Origin: Apostichopus japonicus
Lineage: Eukaryota; Echinodermata; Holothuroidea; Aspidochirotida; Stichopodidae
Length of the DNA stretch: 64,000 nucleotides
Direction of reading: 5' to 3'
Assembly: GCF_037975245.1 (NCBI RefSeq)
Contig: NC_092579.1
Location: 28,342,166-28,406,165, forward strand
Below are positions 24,501 through 39,500 of the stretch, one piece after another (position 1 is the first letter of the stretch; each line of letters opens with the position of its first letter). The notes beneath the pieces are model-generated. The model was given only the letters and a program-made list of their open reading frames with translations, ran no database searches and had not been told where the DNA came from. Position numbers and translations under genes: made by a program.

Positions 24501-27500
24501 TGATATTTATGTTCAAGGATGCCTACACATGAACTAGTTAAATTCCGCTATTGAAGAAGACGCAAACCCAACTATCGTCACGAAGCTAACGAGAAGGACC
24601 AAAAGAGATATTAGCTAGATTCTCTTCCATTAAAGGAGGTATCACAGAGTTTGTATTTTTTCACAGTGCTAAAAGATTACCAGGGCATACCAGACACGGT
24701 AGAATGAGGTGCTAAGGTTGTGAGGAGACAGGTAAGAGAGGAGCGTAAATAATAAAATAAAATAAATAAGTAAATTTTTTATTTTTAATGTCTTTAACGT
24801 CCTTATTCGTAAATAGTACTATCAGCACTACTACTCTTGTTACCACTCAATGATATAAAAAACGCAGAAGTAAAATCAAAGGTTTTACTACAGGTCTAGT
24901 ATTTGGAAAGCACTGACTTTTGGTTCTTTCCTAAGCATTGTTGATTCCCGCCGTTAAACTTAAATTTTTAAAGACAAGAACATTGTCACCCTCCTCAAGA
25001 CACTACAGATGTCATGCGAAGCATTCAACTGCACGCAGGCAGCCATTCCCCCATCCTTTCCCTTCATTCATTAAACTTGAGCAGCTAGTACACCACTTTA
25101 ATCTAAACCTCTCTGGAAGTTCTCCCATCCTCCCGACATGTGATTCACGTATAAAAGTAACTTCGTATCAAGTTCAGATATACCGCAGACGACTGACAGC
25201 GAGCTCCCTGTCCTTTCCCAACGATTCGCGATGAATCAAAAGCCATTACTCGGAGGGCATTTGTTTCCCTTGTGTCAAGAGGCCCATTGACAGGGACAAC
25301 AAACACATGTCAGTGTTCTCTGTTACACTCTCCCAAAGTTTGAAAAATTTCAGCCATTTTCGGGCAAAACGGATATCCCTTGTTGAAATGTCTCTGAAGA
25401 CAATCTGCTGCATTACAAAATGTTTTACTCACACAAATCAATCACAGCTTAAAATGAAACCTCTGCTAATATCGTTTCCCACAGCTTAAAATGAAATCTT
25501 TGCTAATATTGTTTCCCATCCCCTCGCCCCTTGCCATCCCTGCCCCTCTTCAAAGCTTGAATTTACTGCAAATACAGCCAGCATCATTAAGTCCACACCC
25601 CCCCCCCCACCTCAAAATGAAAAAAGCTACATCATCACTGTTATAACATCAACTCAATTGATATAAAATAATGTTTAAGTTCTCCCTCTCTCCAAATCTG
25701 TCTGCAAATTTTTTTGCATTGATATGCTACAAAAGCCACATGCGGATAGTATGTTTTGTAAACAAACGTATGAATCTCCTTATATGTTTTGTACTGTATG
25801 ATGAACTCACCAGTCATGCTTTCTTGCAGTTACAACGGTACAATTTACTATTTACCAGAATAGATTGGAAACTTGGCTACATATGGAACTTACAGAGTAA
25901 TAAAAACCCCAGGGTTGTAAACACCCAAGTGTTTAAAGCAAGAAATAATTAGCTCAGATGATACAAAATGATGCGCAAAAACTCATGTTTCTGAATCTTT
26001 GAGGGGATCGATCCCAGAGGGAGGGCATGCAATGTTCAAGATATCTCTTTCACAGCATATTTATCGAGTAAAAGAGCAGGCTCGAAAATTGTGAACTTCT
26101 TTTCGAGCCCTGATGTGTCTCAATTTTATAGTGTCAAATGATCAATTTGATCAAAATACTAGATAACCTCTGAACAAATCTGCCACTCCTGGCGCCAGCA
26201 AAATCCTCTCAGTGCGTATCAGATGATTTAGCCAGTCAGTCTGGAGTAGCTTTAAAGTACATATACTTTCCGATCCCAGGGGTGTTTGATAGGTTATTGA
26301 GATGTATTCCAAAAACAATTAGTTCCAATGATGTCATAAAAACCAGCTGCAATCATGCCAGTTTTGAAACTACAACAACCATCTTTGGATTGAAAAAATA
26401 AACAAAAAATATTGCTATCTGATATTTAACGGCATCTATCCTAACGATGCTTTGCGCGCTCTGTCGATGCCAAAACTTTTTCAGAGCACTCTTTTCTCAT
26501 TGGTCGAAATTTTGATGAATTTGTTTCTGTGACGTGCATTTCGGGGAAGCCAAACGTAAAGAAACAACCTTCGGAGTATCAAGAAAAAATAACCTTGGCG
26601 ATTAGGTCTGGGAATTGTGATAAATGCGAAGTAGTTGAATACCACTTTGGGTTCCCTTTCGTTTATTTTTAGGAGAAATTCTGCTAAAGATCCTGTTAAA
26701 GCATCATGTCCTATTGAAAATGAAAATTCAAGCCTTGCCATATTCCCATTACAAAACAGAGCTGTAGTTTAAAGCAGAGTAACTTTACAAAGGAAGATTT
26801 GTTTCGTGTATTTCGAGGATTTGATTGTGGAGCAACATAAGTAGTCGACTTGGGAAACAAAGGTGGAGAATTTCATGGCCCGGTTGTAGGGGTCATTTCT
26901 GGGTCAAGTGAAATAATCAAATATTTTTGGGTGGACTAGGTGGATATGAAGGGTGTGTTTGTTGATAGAAGATAGGTAAGCAAGCAGTGAACAGTGTTTC
27001 CTTGGCTTGTATCTCATAGTCATCAATGTTACAGAGTGTGTGGGTGACAACATTTGGTTTCATTCCTCTGTTATCAAAGTCTGTCAATATCAAGGAAGAA
27101 GATTAGGGCCGTAGCGGTAGCAACGAAAAACACAATTACAACATCACAATGACAACGGTTCTTATCGATGTCAAAATTTACCTGTATGGTTGGACTTCCT
27201 TAACGAACATGACCTGTTCGTCGGGGGTAGCCGAATCTCGGAGCTGTTTCACCACCACCCTGGTCTTCCTCATCCCAGGATAGATCTGATGAGCTTCTCC
27301 CCTCAAGGCCTTTAATAAAAAATAAAATGTAAAATTAAAGTCTGACACTAACATTTTGCTAGAATCATCTCCAAAAAATATTCCTATATAATTTTCCAAC
27401 TTGCAAATATATTGACCATATATCTTTATCACTTGTAATTGGGCTTCATTTGACTTTATTTACATACTGCCTGGTTTCATGAAATTTGATCAAAATTTGT

Positions 27501-30500
27501 TGTAATTTGAGAAAACTGAATGTATGTTCTAGAGAGTAAATGTTTCCTACACATTATTCTCACATTTTGATCTCTCTTTTGTTGCCTTTTTGACCTTTGT
27601 CACTGGTTTGCATAGATCATTATGAACCTTCACATACTGTAGAGTTAGGATTCTTCAAAGTTATTTAAAGGAATGTGCAAACAAATACAAAAACAACAGC
27701 TCATCTGGAAACCAAAATAAACTTTTGAAGAAAGAAAGAAATTTTTGGGCTGGAATGACATGAAAAAAGTGACCTTAGAAATTTACCTCCTGAATTCCCT
27801 TCAAACTGAGCAATTCAAGCCCATGTTGGTAGAGATTCCTATTTATTTAATAATTTTTTAACCATAGTACAGTACCTTGTATACTTATGTTACTAGGAAC
27901 ATCAGCACACCAGTTTCATAAAATGGCATGAGAAGGATTTCTAGAGCAATTTGGCATTTTTAAAAGTTTTTTGCCTTTTGACATTTTGAGGGAACATATT
28001 TGGCAATCTGACAGCCCCTTTTGAAAGAACAGATTATTCATCTGATAGGTATGGTTTGTTTCTACACAAATCAACTATCAATTTACTTTTTCTGCATTCC
28101 CTTCTAGAATTTTGTTCTAGTCAAGGATTGAATTGCTCTTTCCAAATATAGATATACTGTGAAGATGACAGAAATTCACTCATTCCTCACAACTACTGTA
28201 CATCTTTAAGGATATTAACGAGGCAGTAAAACAAATTCTAGTATAAACAGTACAGGCTGAACAGACTAATTAATTCTCCTTCAAAAACTGAAACTGTTTG
28301 CCCTACTCAATTTGTGTAACATTGGGAGTTACTTTCAGGATAATTTAAAGTTTAGCAAACATATTGACTTGATTGATCCCATCAGAGAGTCGTGCATACT
28401 GTCCCACCCCTAACAATCACCTTTGACCTACACTTACAGCTCAAGCATCGTCGTCGGCGTCACGGCTACTTAACCTAATGGATATACACTACTGCCACGT
28501 CAACTGTTCGAATGGTATGTCACCTTCCATTAATATTGAGTTTACTCTCAAGAGATTATGTTATACCACCATTCAAACAAACGATGATAAGCTCACAATC
28601 TGATGAACCTCATTATTTTCAATTGTCCCCGTTCGCCAATTTCGATGACGATTAATGGCAGAGGAGAAAATGCCACCCAGATATGTTTGAATGGTGCGGT
28701 AAGGATTGCGGTTCTCGACAATCGGCAGGGCGGTGAGGAGAAGGGGATGGACGACATTCCAAAAAGCCATTCCGGGGGGGGGGGGGGGGGGGAATGGACA
28801 GATAAGGAACAGACAGGAACATGAACAGTTAGATGCAAACTTTTTCGACGACTCTTAATACCTTGCCGAACCAGCCGGATCCTATCTCGTCGATATAGTT
28901 GAGTTGGTCCCTGGAGAATTGAAGTTTGGGGTCATCAAAGGCTTTCAGGGCTGTGGTATCGATACCGGCTCCGGTTGATGCACCGATCTGAAAATGATAA
29001 ATGAAGATGACTGAGAGTTCATGATATGAAGCATGACAGCAGGCACGGGGGTATGAGATTTGAGGAAAACAAATTCTAATCAATAAAGCAGAATTTATGA
29101 CATTTGCATCCTACTGTTGTCTCTTTTCACACACATGTTATATTTAAGGTTCCGAAGTAACCTACTATTCAGTGTGTGGAACATTATTATCACACTTACG
29201 CAGGCCTTTAATGCAGGGAATTCTAAAGGATCGCCGCAATCAGCAAGTTCCCCGTTCATAAAACTGCATGATAGATGTTAGTATGAATCAAAAAAACCTG
29301 TACATAGCAGCATTTTTACATGCATGCCTGTAATGTCATTTGCTGCTCCATTTAATAACAACTGTGTGAAATAATTGAGAAGAAATCATTTCTTAGTATT
29401 CTTAGACAACCAAGTAAAAATGGAAGGAGGTAAAAATATCCACATCGAACACAAATTTTAAATTGGGATTACACCTTACACACACACACATTACTTTTCT
29501 ACAGTCTCTTGGGGTTTATTCAACCCCTGCTGGAGGGTCTCGCTTACATGTGATAATTGTAATTCCTGTTCAGCTGCACGCCCACACCCCAAAGTTACCA
29601 GCCACCCCTGCACATTGCAAGCTCACAATTTTTTGATTTAGGTTCATTCTTTGGTAATTTAACGTTGACACAGTCTAGTTACACTATTTGTGTAATCTAC
29701 ACACTGAAGCATGTTATAGAGATTCAACTTATTTTCTCCTGCAGCTACATGACAAAGCGGTCACTGAACCTTAGCTTTTCAGTACACATGCGTTTAGATC
29801 ATAACAGATAGGCTACATTTCCCATTGACCACATTCCTTTTCTTTTAAGATTTTCTTTAGCTTTTTGAACAATGTTTGTCATAAGGACATCACAATATAT
29901 GATGCCAAATACACACGCACTTACAAGAACACACATGCACGCACACACTTACACCAATGTATATATACTGTACACACACTGAATTGGCTGCATGATGTAC
30001 AGTACCTTAGTGCTTACAGCCTATTCTCCTGCCATCAGTTAAACATAATGTAAACCAAATAAACTTCCCCAAGACTGTCACATCCATACATTGAAAGGTG
30101 GACAGTCAGCCAATAAAGATATAAAAACCAAGGAAAAGGTTCAAACTTCTCTTGCAAACCAATGGACTTTTATCACTAAACCTCCAAGTCCATGACCTGT
30201 CGTTAAAGTTTCTTCCCACCCCCCCCCCAGTCATTTATGACCATCAAAACGTTACATGACAAAACCTTCTGGGGCTACCCATTTCAGATGTGATGCGAGT
30301 TGTTTCTAATAAAATCAGAATTATTCAACAGAGGACAAGACTTCCACTTTGATTGCAACTACCTGTAGTAAAATTTGCTTTTGTGTGCATGCATTAATAT
30401 CTTGTGTGTTTATCAAGACTGAAAATTAGTCTCAAGTTGCAATCTGCTGGCACTGGGATATGGAACATTTGTATTATCTATTCTGGAATGATACAGTAAA

Positions 30501-33500
30501 GGCATTTGAATATTACTAGAAATATCTAGCATAATATTTGCTATTAACTCTGGTCGGCTAAACCATCCACACAATCCTGTGCATTATTACAACAAGAACA
30601 GCCTAATTAAAAACAACACCCCAAACAAGCTAACAAAGACTTCACTCCTTTCTAGCAGATATTTTATGTTTCAGCATTCCTTCATTTATGCTAGACAACA
30701 GACATACCATCATTTTGTGTTTTAATAATACTGTTACAATCAATTGCTGTGTTCATTAAAAACATTTGCATTTTATTGCAAGTGTTATTACTGCAATAAG
30801 TGAGGTTCTTATTACCTAGTGATAACGATACAGCTTAAAGGTCAACAGTACTGACTTTAAAATATGCTAGAAAATCAAATAATGGTCACCAAGTGCTCAT
30901 TTTACTGCCACCCTCAAGAGTACTTTAGTCTTCCTCACTGCTCAGACAAAATGAAACTTTTACTTGAACACTCCTCCATGAATAATCTGGAGGTTCAGAA
31001 CCACCACAGGAAATAAAGACTATACTTTTCAAACTTTTTAGCAAATATTTAGCATGATAAAATGCACAGAATTTATTTAGATGGACGGACGATGGACGGA
31101 TGGAAAATATGAAATATGCCAGATAAAACATCTCTAAGTGACATTATGACATCACTCAATGAAACATGACAACCTCATGACTTTTGAACCAGGATGTCTA
31201 GAAAACTGAAAACATTAGTTATATTTCTCAGAAATTTGGGAGGGTTCTTGAAAATTATAAGATACCATTTTCATATAAGATATTATTATAGATGATCATG
31301 ATATATGTTTCCTGGTTCTAACATTCACTAGTCTATTCAAAACAAGACATGTCATAATTTTTCAAAGCGTTTTAGTGAATGTTGGAAATTATGATAACAT
31401 GGTTAGAAGTCAAATCATTCAATATCAATATGCTTATGTCATGAATACACCAGTAGGACATTACAGTAAGTACCATTTTACATTTCAGATGAACTGTAGG
31501 TTACACCAAGCCTATCAAAACTTTACAGACAAATATTCAGAATAAAAGCTAATAAAATTGTTAGGCAAAGTTTTAACACCAACTTTCGGAAATTCTCCAA
31601 GCAGTGATTATAAGAAATCCCCATGTATACTATAGATTATGTTCAGACGCAATTAATGAACTACTTTTAGCGTTGTAAATGAATATGTCTGGTAAAGAGA
31701 AACCCAGCTGCTATTTTTAAAATGCAGAGTTGTTATGACATCTGTTGCTCGGTTCAGGGAATAATAATTAAGTTTATTGATTGTTATCATCTGTTAATGC
31801 CAATGTGTGTTGCACATGGATTCCTATCTTTTTGACAGCAGAACATAATATATGGAATGTCTACATGATCTGCCTTTCATCACAACATTGTAATTCATGT
31901 TTCAGTCTGGCATGCAAGGATATGTTAAATTCTGTTAATATCTTTTCCCTCATGGCAGCTGGCTGTATGTGTTCCCAGTGCTGTAATATAGGGTTGTCAA
32001 TATACAGTAGTATACATAGTCCAAAAATAGTTAAAACCTGCTTTAAGCGATATAAAAGGGACTTTAGATTTCAGGTTGATACTAGAATACAAAGCGTGTA
32101 AAAAAAACACAATACAAATTCAAGAGTCAACTCTAATTGTGCTCGAATATTCGAAATATAAAAAGGTGAACTAATTTCACCGTTTTATTTTAAGTAAATA
32201 TTATAAAGCATAATTAGTGATGACATACATGGACAACTGCACATCAAACTTTTTGTTTGTTCTATGAGGCAAATTGGAAACAAATAATTTCTTGGTCAAT
32301 CTAAGTGTCCTTGAATACTGCACTGATAATACCTTCGGTGTGGCTTCCTCGGAGGGCACCGAAGATTTCTGTTCGTTGGGCGTGCTCTCTGTGGGAGGTC
32401 GGAAGTCATCGTCAGCCTCCACGTTGACAGCGTCCTCTTCAGGTGTCTCTTCATATTTCTGTTAATCCAAGAAAATCAAAATAATTAATCTCTTAAAATC
32501 CTAGTAGTTCGCTTCAGGTCAATTACACTATCTGGAGAGGAGAGCCTTACATTTGCAACCATGTTTGTACAATGTATATAAGCTATTGTCTGTTAAAAGG
32601 AAGAACTAATTTGTGCCTGTCCATTCAAGAGATTTGTGCAATTCCAATTGCAAACCCATGGGGAAGGGAGTGTACATAAAATTAAAAAAACATAGTTATG
32701 AGTACATCCTTGTGCATAGACCTACAGTAATGATAGACCTAATTTTGAGTATAAATATGCTTCACAATGTACCATTTAACTTCATAAATTTCAATTGGTT
32801 GATTCTGTGAGATTCCCCAAACAGCCCCCCCCCCCCCCTAACCTTCATCATATCTGTTGTTTTCAATGACCTCAGTTTATGACTATCCATTTCCTTTAAT
32901 AAATCCTTGGATGTACCTCAGCATTCTCTGTCTCTGGAGGACAATGTGATTAACCCCAGTATTATGATTGAAAGACTTAATTAAAGAGAGAATCACTCAA
33001 CTGAGAACAGCTTGTATTGGTATCTAAAGTATGCCCTTCTTCATTGTGACAATGGTTTCTTCCAGAAAATCTGGGTCACAATCAGAAGGTCTATTATTCA
33101 CAAATTTAACAAGCAAAAACAAAACTATTTGATCGAAGCAATTTTGATTTCAAGGTAAAGAAAAACTAACAACTAACGACCGACGGACTGTACCTAGCCA
33201 CTGTTCTGTTTCTGGACCAATACTGTAGCTATGAGACATTTAGAGATACCTTGTACTGTAACCAAAGTTCAGACTGAATGAAATTTAAAACAGTAATGAG
33301 GGTTTGACTTAGCTTCAGAAATCATGTTGCCAAGACTACCAGATCATTATAATGTGAATCACAGAATGTTCTATACAAAAACTGATGAAAAATTACAGAT
33401 ATGGTGACTACAAAGCAAACTGTATTGAGCTTTTTCCCAAAAAAAATTGTTTAAAGTTTATTGACTAACTTTTCTAAAAGTAAAGTGAAAAATGTAGACC

Positions 33501-36500
33501 AAAATTGTTGTTGTATAGGCTACTGTATAGTAGATCTTACAGGTATTGCAGAAAAACTGCCAAGATATTGGAAACTTGGAATCCTGAAGCACGATCCTTT
33601 CTATAACATATTTACTGTAGGTGCCTAAATTCTGTTTAGATGTTCTACGGAATAATGAAGTGAACTGTGGAATATCACTTGATGGTACTATTGAAATTTG
33701 GGAAGGAAAAAGAGACATTGTGTAAAGAAATGCACCCGACCCTACTGGGGACTGTTAAAAGGACAAAATCTATGTACAGACGACCGGGGAAAAATATTTT
33801 TACGAAACAGGACAGAAAACTTGGCAAACAAATTTCCATCGAACATCAAAATATGCTTTCAATTAATTTTCCAATTCTTTTCTTTCAAGACAGCATTCCC
33901 TGCCAGTGAGACCGATCGCCAAATTTGAGCAGTTGAATATATGTAAGAAAGTGTGATCACATTTCACAGAGCCAACAGTACAGTGCCCTGCTGGCGGAAT
34001 GTATTCGAGACAAACTAAAACAGAAAGACAGAAGAGAAAAGAAAAGAAGCAAGAAAAAAACGAATTAAAGACTGACAAAAAATAAATAAATTTATTACAC
34101 GGGAAGGTTGCATTGACCCACTTTAACACCTGCATGTTGGTTTTCCTTTGCCCGAAGCTGTTTATTACTGCATGTCAATTAATTAGTAGAGATTTGTCTC
34201 CCTTAGGAGAGCTAACCCAAGTATACACCATGGCGATTGAAAAGTGCATCATGGCAGAGCAAAAATAGAGATAGAGTCTCTTGTGGTAGCGAACGATGAC
34301 GCTATAGAAGAGACTTTTAAACCTTACGGCAAAAACACACCCCTCATTCAAGAACAGGTCAAATAGAATTGACTAGAAATCCTGTTTTCTATAATATCAA
34401 CAAAATAGGGGCCAGTTCTCCAGGTTTGTTTCTCTACCGCTCTTGTCTCTAGACAAGCATAAAATATTTCAATTAAATTAGGGAATTATCAGTAGAGTAG
34501 CTCCGGGATGATCTCGGAACACCAGCCTCCACTAGCTGTTTGAATTGCAAAGTTGAAAAGAAATTGTTTCAAGTATCATATCTCTCCCATGGCAGCTACA
34601 TAATAAAGTGATTCATAAAACTGTTTTCACTTCAATCATTAGATGTGACATGACGTAAGGTTGTACTGTCCATCTTTCTTATTCTAATTGGAGGATAGGG
34701 ACTGTTGCATTAAAGTAACTACTAAATTTTTTAATTAAAAGCTAATTACCATCAAATCAACTGTTCACTCACCTTCTGACAAACTTCCCATGAAGAAACT
34801 ATCCTTAGTACACGTAAAACTTTTGACAAAACAAATTTGGTGCAAAATTTACATTTTGCGTGAATTTTCCCTAAAACTTGATGATACAAATAATATTCCC
34901 ATATATGCATGTTTCATTTCATATATGGTCAAAGTTTGCACAGTCTGTTGAGCACTTACTTGGATGGCAGTGTGTACTGAATGTACAATTTGAGCTTGTG
35001 TACTGTAGTTACTAATACTACTATACTCAGTCCGAACATTGGACATACAATCAAATATGCCACTAAGTAATCACTCTTCTGCCTAAGTTGCAAATTTAGA
35101 ATTAGAATCTAGTGCCAGCGATAAATAACCTAGACCACAGGGAAGTATCAAATTTGTATTCAATTTATAAATTAACTTGCATGACAGCCCAAACACCAAG
35201 GTGGCCAGGAGAGGGGCCATGGTCCGCATGGACCTGTGATAAGTTTCAAAAGCATTGTGATGTTCACCCGGGTATGGTGATGCAGACACTTATTAAGTAT
35301 TACTCATTACAAAGTGATCCTGGCCACCCAATCTCAACCCTAGCTGGTAAACCAATGAATGCTCAGACATACTGTATGCCCTCGTTGCATTTGATTCCTT
35401 ACTGCTTAGCACTACTGTACATCTTGCCTGGACATCCGATCGAGTTACGTAATGTTCGCAGTTTCACACATAATCTAAACCAACAGACATGTACGGTTCA
35501 TCCAAGTACCTCATCGTTCCTTAAATGATGGAGTGTGGTGCCATGTGATATACCTGGTGGTGCATGGTGCAGCATCACCAGATGGTGGCAAATAGGACAC
35601 AAATCTAAGCATCATCATCATCATCTTTACCAGATACAAACATCTGTCAAACAGAACTAAAAATAAACAATTTAGAAGATCCTGTTCTGTTTTGTAAAAT
35701 GTCAGATTTTACAAGTCCTGTCATTTTGACCTACGCTGCTCTAGTGTCACAGTGCCTCAAGGTTAGGAAAAAAATTCACTTTCACTTTCCTGTTCTCTTC
35801 ATAGTGTCAAAGTGACAGTTGCATGCATGGCTTCTATAGCAAATAGGTTTCATTTAGTAAATGTCAGAATCTTTAATTTTTCAGCAAAATTCTGTTATTA
35901 AAGCTTGGGGCAATTCCAGAAAATTTTATATCTTTTAAAAGCAACGAAGAGAAGGAAAAAAAGACTGGGCTTTGCAAACTCTATTCAACAATAAATGGCA
36001 ATCACTATGTAGCTTTTTCAAAGCAAAATGCCACCAATTACCCTACGCATGTGAAAACTTGTGCCATGCCTTGTTGCTTGACCTATACAGTAGTTGTGCC
36101 TAAAAAAATAAAATCTCAAATCTACAGAGTAGCATTGGTCTAAGAGCTTGTAAGACTCTGGTGTCTGGTCCAAGACTCTGTTCTTAGACTTGTAAGACTA
36201 TCAACCTTTTGTTTATCACTATCATATGGGAGCTGGTGAGCTTGTATACATGTGTATCCCATTGCTTAATTTGAATTCTGGAAATAGTATTTATATTTCT
36301 TCCTTGTTCTATAATACACAGTTATCAGAAATAAACATGCAGTTGCACCATTGGTACCGAACAGTTTACACGCATTAAAAATTGTTCCATGGTACCATTT
36401 CACTTCATGCCGTTGATTATCTGCCGAAATGTTTGTCCACAAACTGCTCATATGTCATGCCCCTTTTTCAAAGTGTCATCCAGGGATGCAAAATCTTCTC

Positions 36501-39500
36501 CTTATGGTGGGGGGGGGAGAAGGTGTGGGCAGGGGAGATGGGAGGGAATCTGTTGGATTTACTGACTAAACATTTCCTAGCCTTTTTGGTTCAAATGTTC
36601 AATATGCATGCAAATGAGTCAATCCTATATGTCAGCTATCCCGTCAGGAAAACTCTCATCCAGTATTAACTTCTGCAACTGCTTTAGAGACACTTCTAAA
36701 TGTACATAGTAGAAGAAGATTTTTTGTGTAACTCAATGTGACCATCATAGTATTAATGGATTATGCCACTCAAATGTGTAAGATACAGAGATAACATTTA
36801 GATATATTACAACATTCAAGGTTATCATATTCACAGCTTAAGGGTATTCGTCAGGGCTTTACAAATGATTTAAAAATTCATTTCCGACATTTCGTATTTT
36901 AGACATGACCAACAAGTATCTCTAAAATCTTTATTTAGTTATTCTCAAATCACTGGAAACACAAACTGGAGGAATTTTGAATTCCACAATCCCCCTAGAT
37001 CCCTCGCTTTGAATGCCATTAACTGGAAGTCGTTCAAGGTAAAACTATTTCAATATAACTATTTCAGGGAAGAAGTTAATGCTCAGAAATTGTTCAATTT
37101 TCTTTGAATACTCTCAAGTTTTCAACTGTTTTCCATATTGCAATGTCTGTTGTAGCTCAGTCTTGATTTTTTTTTTAATGTTTTAATGAACCTATATTGA
37201 AGATGTTTCATTTTATGTATTTGCCTCCATATTACGATATAAATGGTGCAAAAATAAACAGCACCATTTTCTTGAGAATTCACAAAATTTGTAGATCCCC
37301 ACTCTCCCTGTGTCATAATCAAGGACCATCTTACCCCATCTCAGAAGGACACAATGCAATGCTAACTAGGCCAGCACAATTTTGCTACTAATTTTTTAAA
37401 CTATTGAAAGGATATATATGGTGTTCACAATAACCGAAGCATTTGCTTTTGAGATTTTTAATATTTTGCTAAACTTGAATGACCTTTTGTTTATAACAGG
37501 AACCATAGGATCTACTTCTTGAGAATTATCATATTTTGAAGATTTCCAGGTGTTAACCCCTGTTGTGCTAAATATGAACTTTGACCTTTGAAGATAAATA
37601 ACATAATTTGCTGCACATTCAAACCTTTTCAAAATGTTATGGTTTGTGAGATAAATATGATTTAGTTTCAAAATTACTGTAGACATCTGCTGACCTCAGA
37701 TGAACTTTGACCCCACTGACAAACAAAACTAACTCTGAACTCTGTAGGGAAGCTACTGATCAAGTACAACACATGTCTATAACCCAATGTGCATGTCACA
37801 TTCACATACTCCAGTACACACACACACACACGCACCCACTGCACGCACATGCCCAAGGACTGAACTTGCTCTAGGTTACTTGCCTGGCCTATAGAGCAAA
37901 AGAACAAAATATTTCTCTCAAATATCAAACATTGTTGGAAATTTTTCAAGGCTGCAAAAATATTTACATTCTGTTTGTTTACATGTTTTTTAAATCACAA
38001 ACTCATAGTTAAGATATTATCTATCAGTAAGCTTTACACTGTCGATCAATCGGAGATGGTGACAGACCACCCTTGAGCGAGACTGCGTTTATTTTCATGA
38101 AGATTTCTTCATCAATGGGTAAACAAATTAATATACTACAAATATGCACACTTTAATACCCTGCAGGATAAAAAAAGCCAATGGATTGGGAAGCATGCTA
38201 GACTAGATGGATCTTTTACCCCATTTCTTTCTTTCTTTTCTGTTATATTTTTGCCTGTATTGAAATGTTCTTTAATTCAAAGGTGAACAATCGCTTGTCA
38301 TCAGCAATCACTACAGTGGCTGGCATTCCCAAATTGCCTCAAGAAAAATGTGTATTGCATCATAAAATTCAATGAGGTGATTTAAGGGATTATGTGCGAT
38401 GTTCTTTAGGATCACAGAATTAAATATAATATCTCGGAGCCCAGGAGCATCGATTGATCAGCCAAAATGGATACCCTAAGCATGAATTCTATTAGGCCTT
38501 CTCTATTCTCTTTTGATCTAAGTTTTGTTCTGGAGCAACGAGAGGCAGTAAACCCAAGCCAAATGAACTAGATTGCTCAGTCTTCAAAAAAAAAAGGGAG
38601 AAAGAAGGATAATATAACAAAAAAGCAAAGAAAAAAAACAGAAATACATAACATGGTGAATAAATCTGTCAATTTTTTCTGGACCGTAAGAGGTGCCACA
38701 AATTCTTATTATTTACAGATTCAGCGTGACACATTTGCAAGTATTTATAGATGGGCAGGGGGAGGATGGGGGGTAACAGGAGGTTCTGAGTAGGTAAACA
38801 AGTATTGACACAAACCCATGATAAACAAATTGTTGAAATCTTGACAGATGTGCGTTGCGACTGAACATACATATAGAGGCTGGCTAGTGGTAAACCTATG
38901 TTAAAATATAATGATTATTCATCTTTTATACAAATCCATCCTTATTGGTTCTTTATAACTGAAAGCTCATAAATGTTGCATTTTAGTGTTTTTAGTAATT
39001 TGCATAGACTTTGGTAACCATTCCAATACTATTGGGCATCATATACAATAATCTTGGTTCAATACCCTATAGCAAAGTTTGATTTATAAAAATAAAACTT
39101 TTTAAAAAATGCCAAAAAAAATAAACGTTTAACATTACTTTCTTCCTTTATCCAATTTGACTAAATTGTAATTTGATTGTTACAAAGTATTGAATGAAAC
39201 ATTCTAAGCTGTACCAATTGCACACTGTGTAAATAAAGAGTGCATCAGTGAGGAGAAGACAGGTACTGTAAGTACGCCACTGCTGTAAATTACACACATA
39301 TATCTGTGTTGAGGGTCATCTTAACTTTATGATGATCGAAAGAGTTGCTGGTACCATCAAACTAAAACTTTACAGTAGATGCCCTCGATAAATCTTCCAT
39401 CCAGTGGAGGCTGTTGCTATAAAGAGAACGTTCTTAGACAGTACGAGATTGGATGAGCTGTTAATAACCTCAACATGTTTACCATCATCCCTCTCCAACG

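Larger units (their letters stand above)
19927..27181 (-). other. Intron 5 (7.3 kb)
   Basis: Holds a decayed minisatellite (21566-22220) with an AAT microsatellite inside it, a T25 run (23008-23032), a G-rich tandem repeat (23301-23350) and one copy of a dispersed 85-bp repeat (24662-24745). CpG-containing patches near 20830-21080 and 24920-25260 look less simple than the rest. No exon recognised. Confidence 0.7.

Noticed and set aside
28774-28792. G19 run as a functional splicing element of exon 4
   Set aside because: The pre-mRNA has C19 there, and homopolymer lengths are unreliable; no specific role can be supported.
35112-35528. 138-codon plus-strand open frame in intron 2
   Set aside because: No family resemblance, no splice or poly(A) support, irregular composition; length is compatible with chance.
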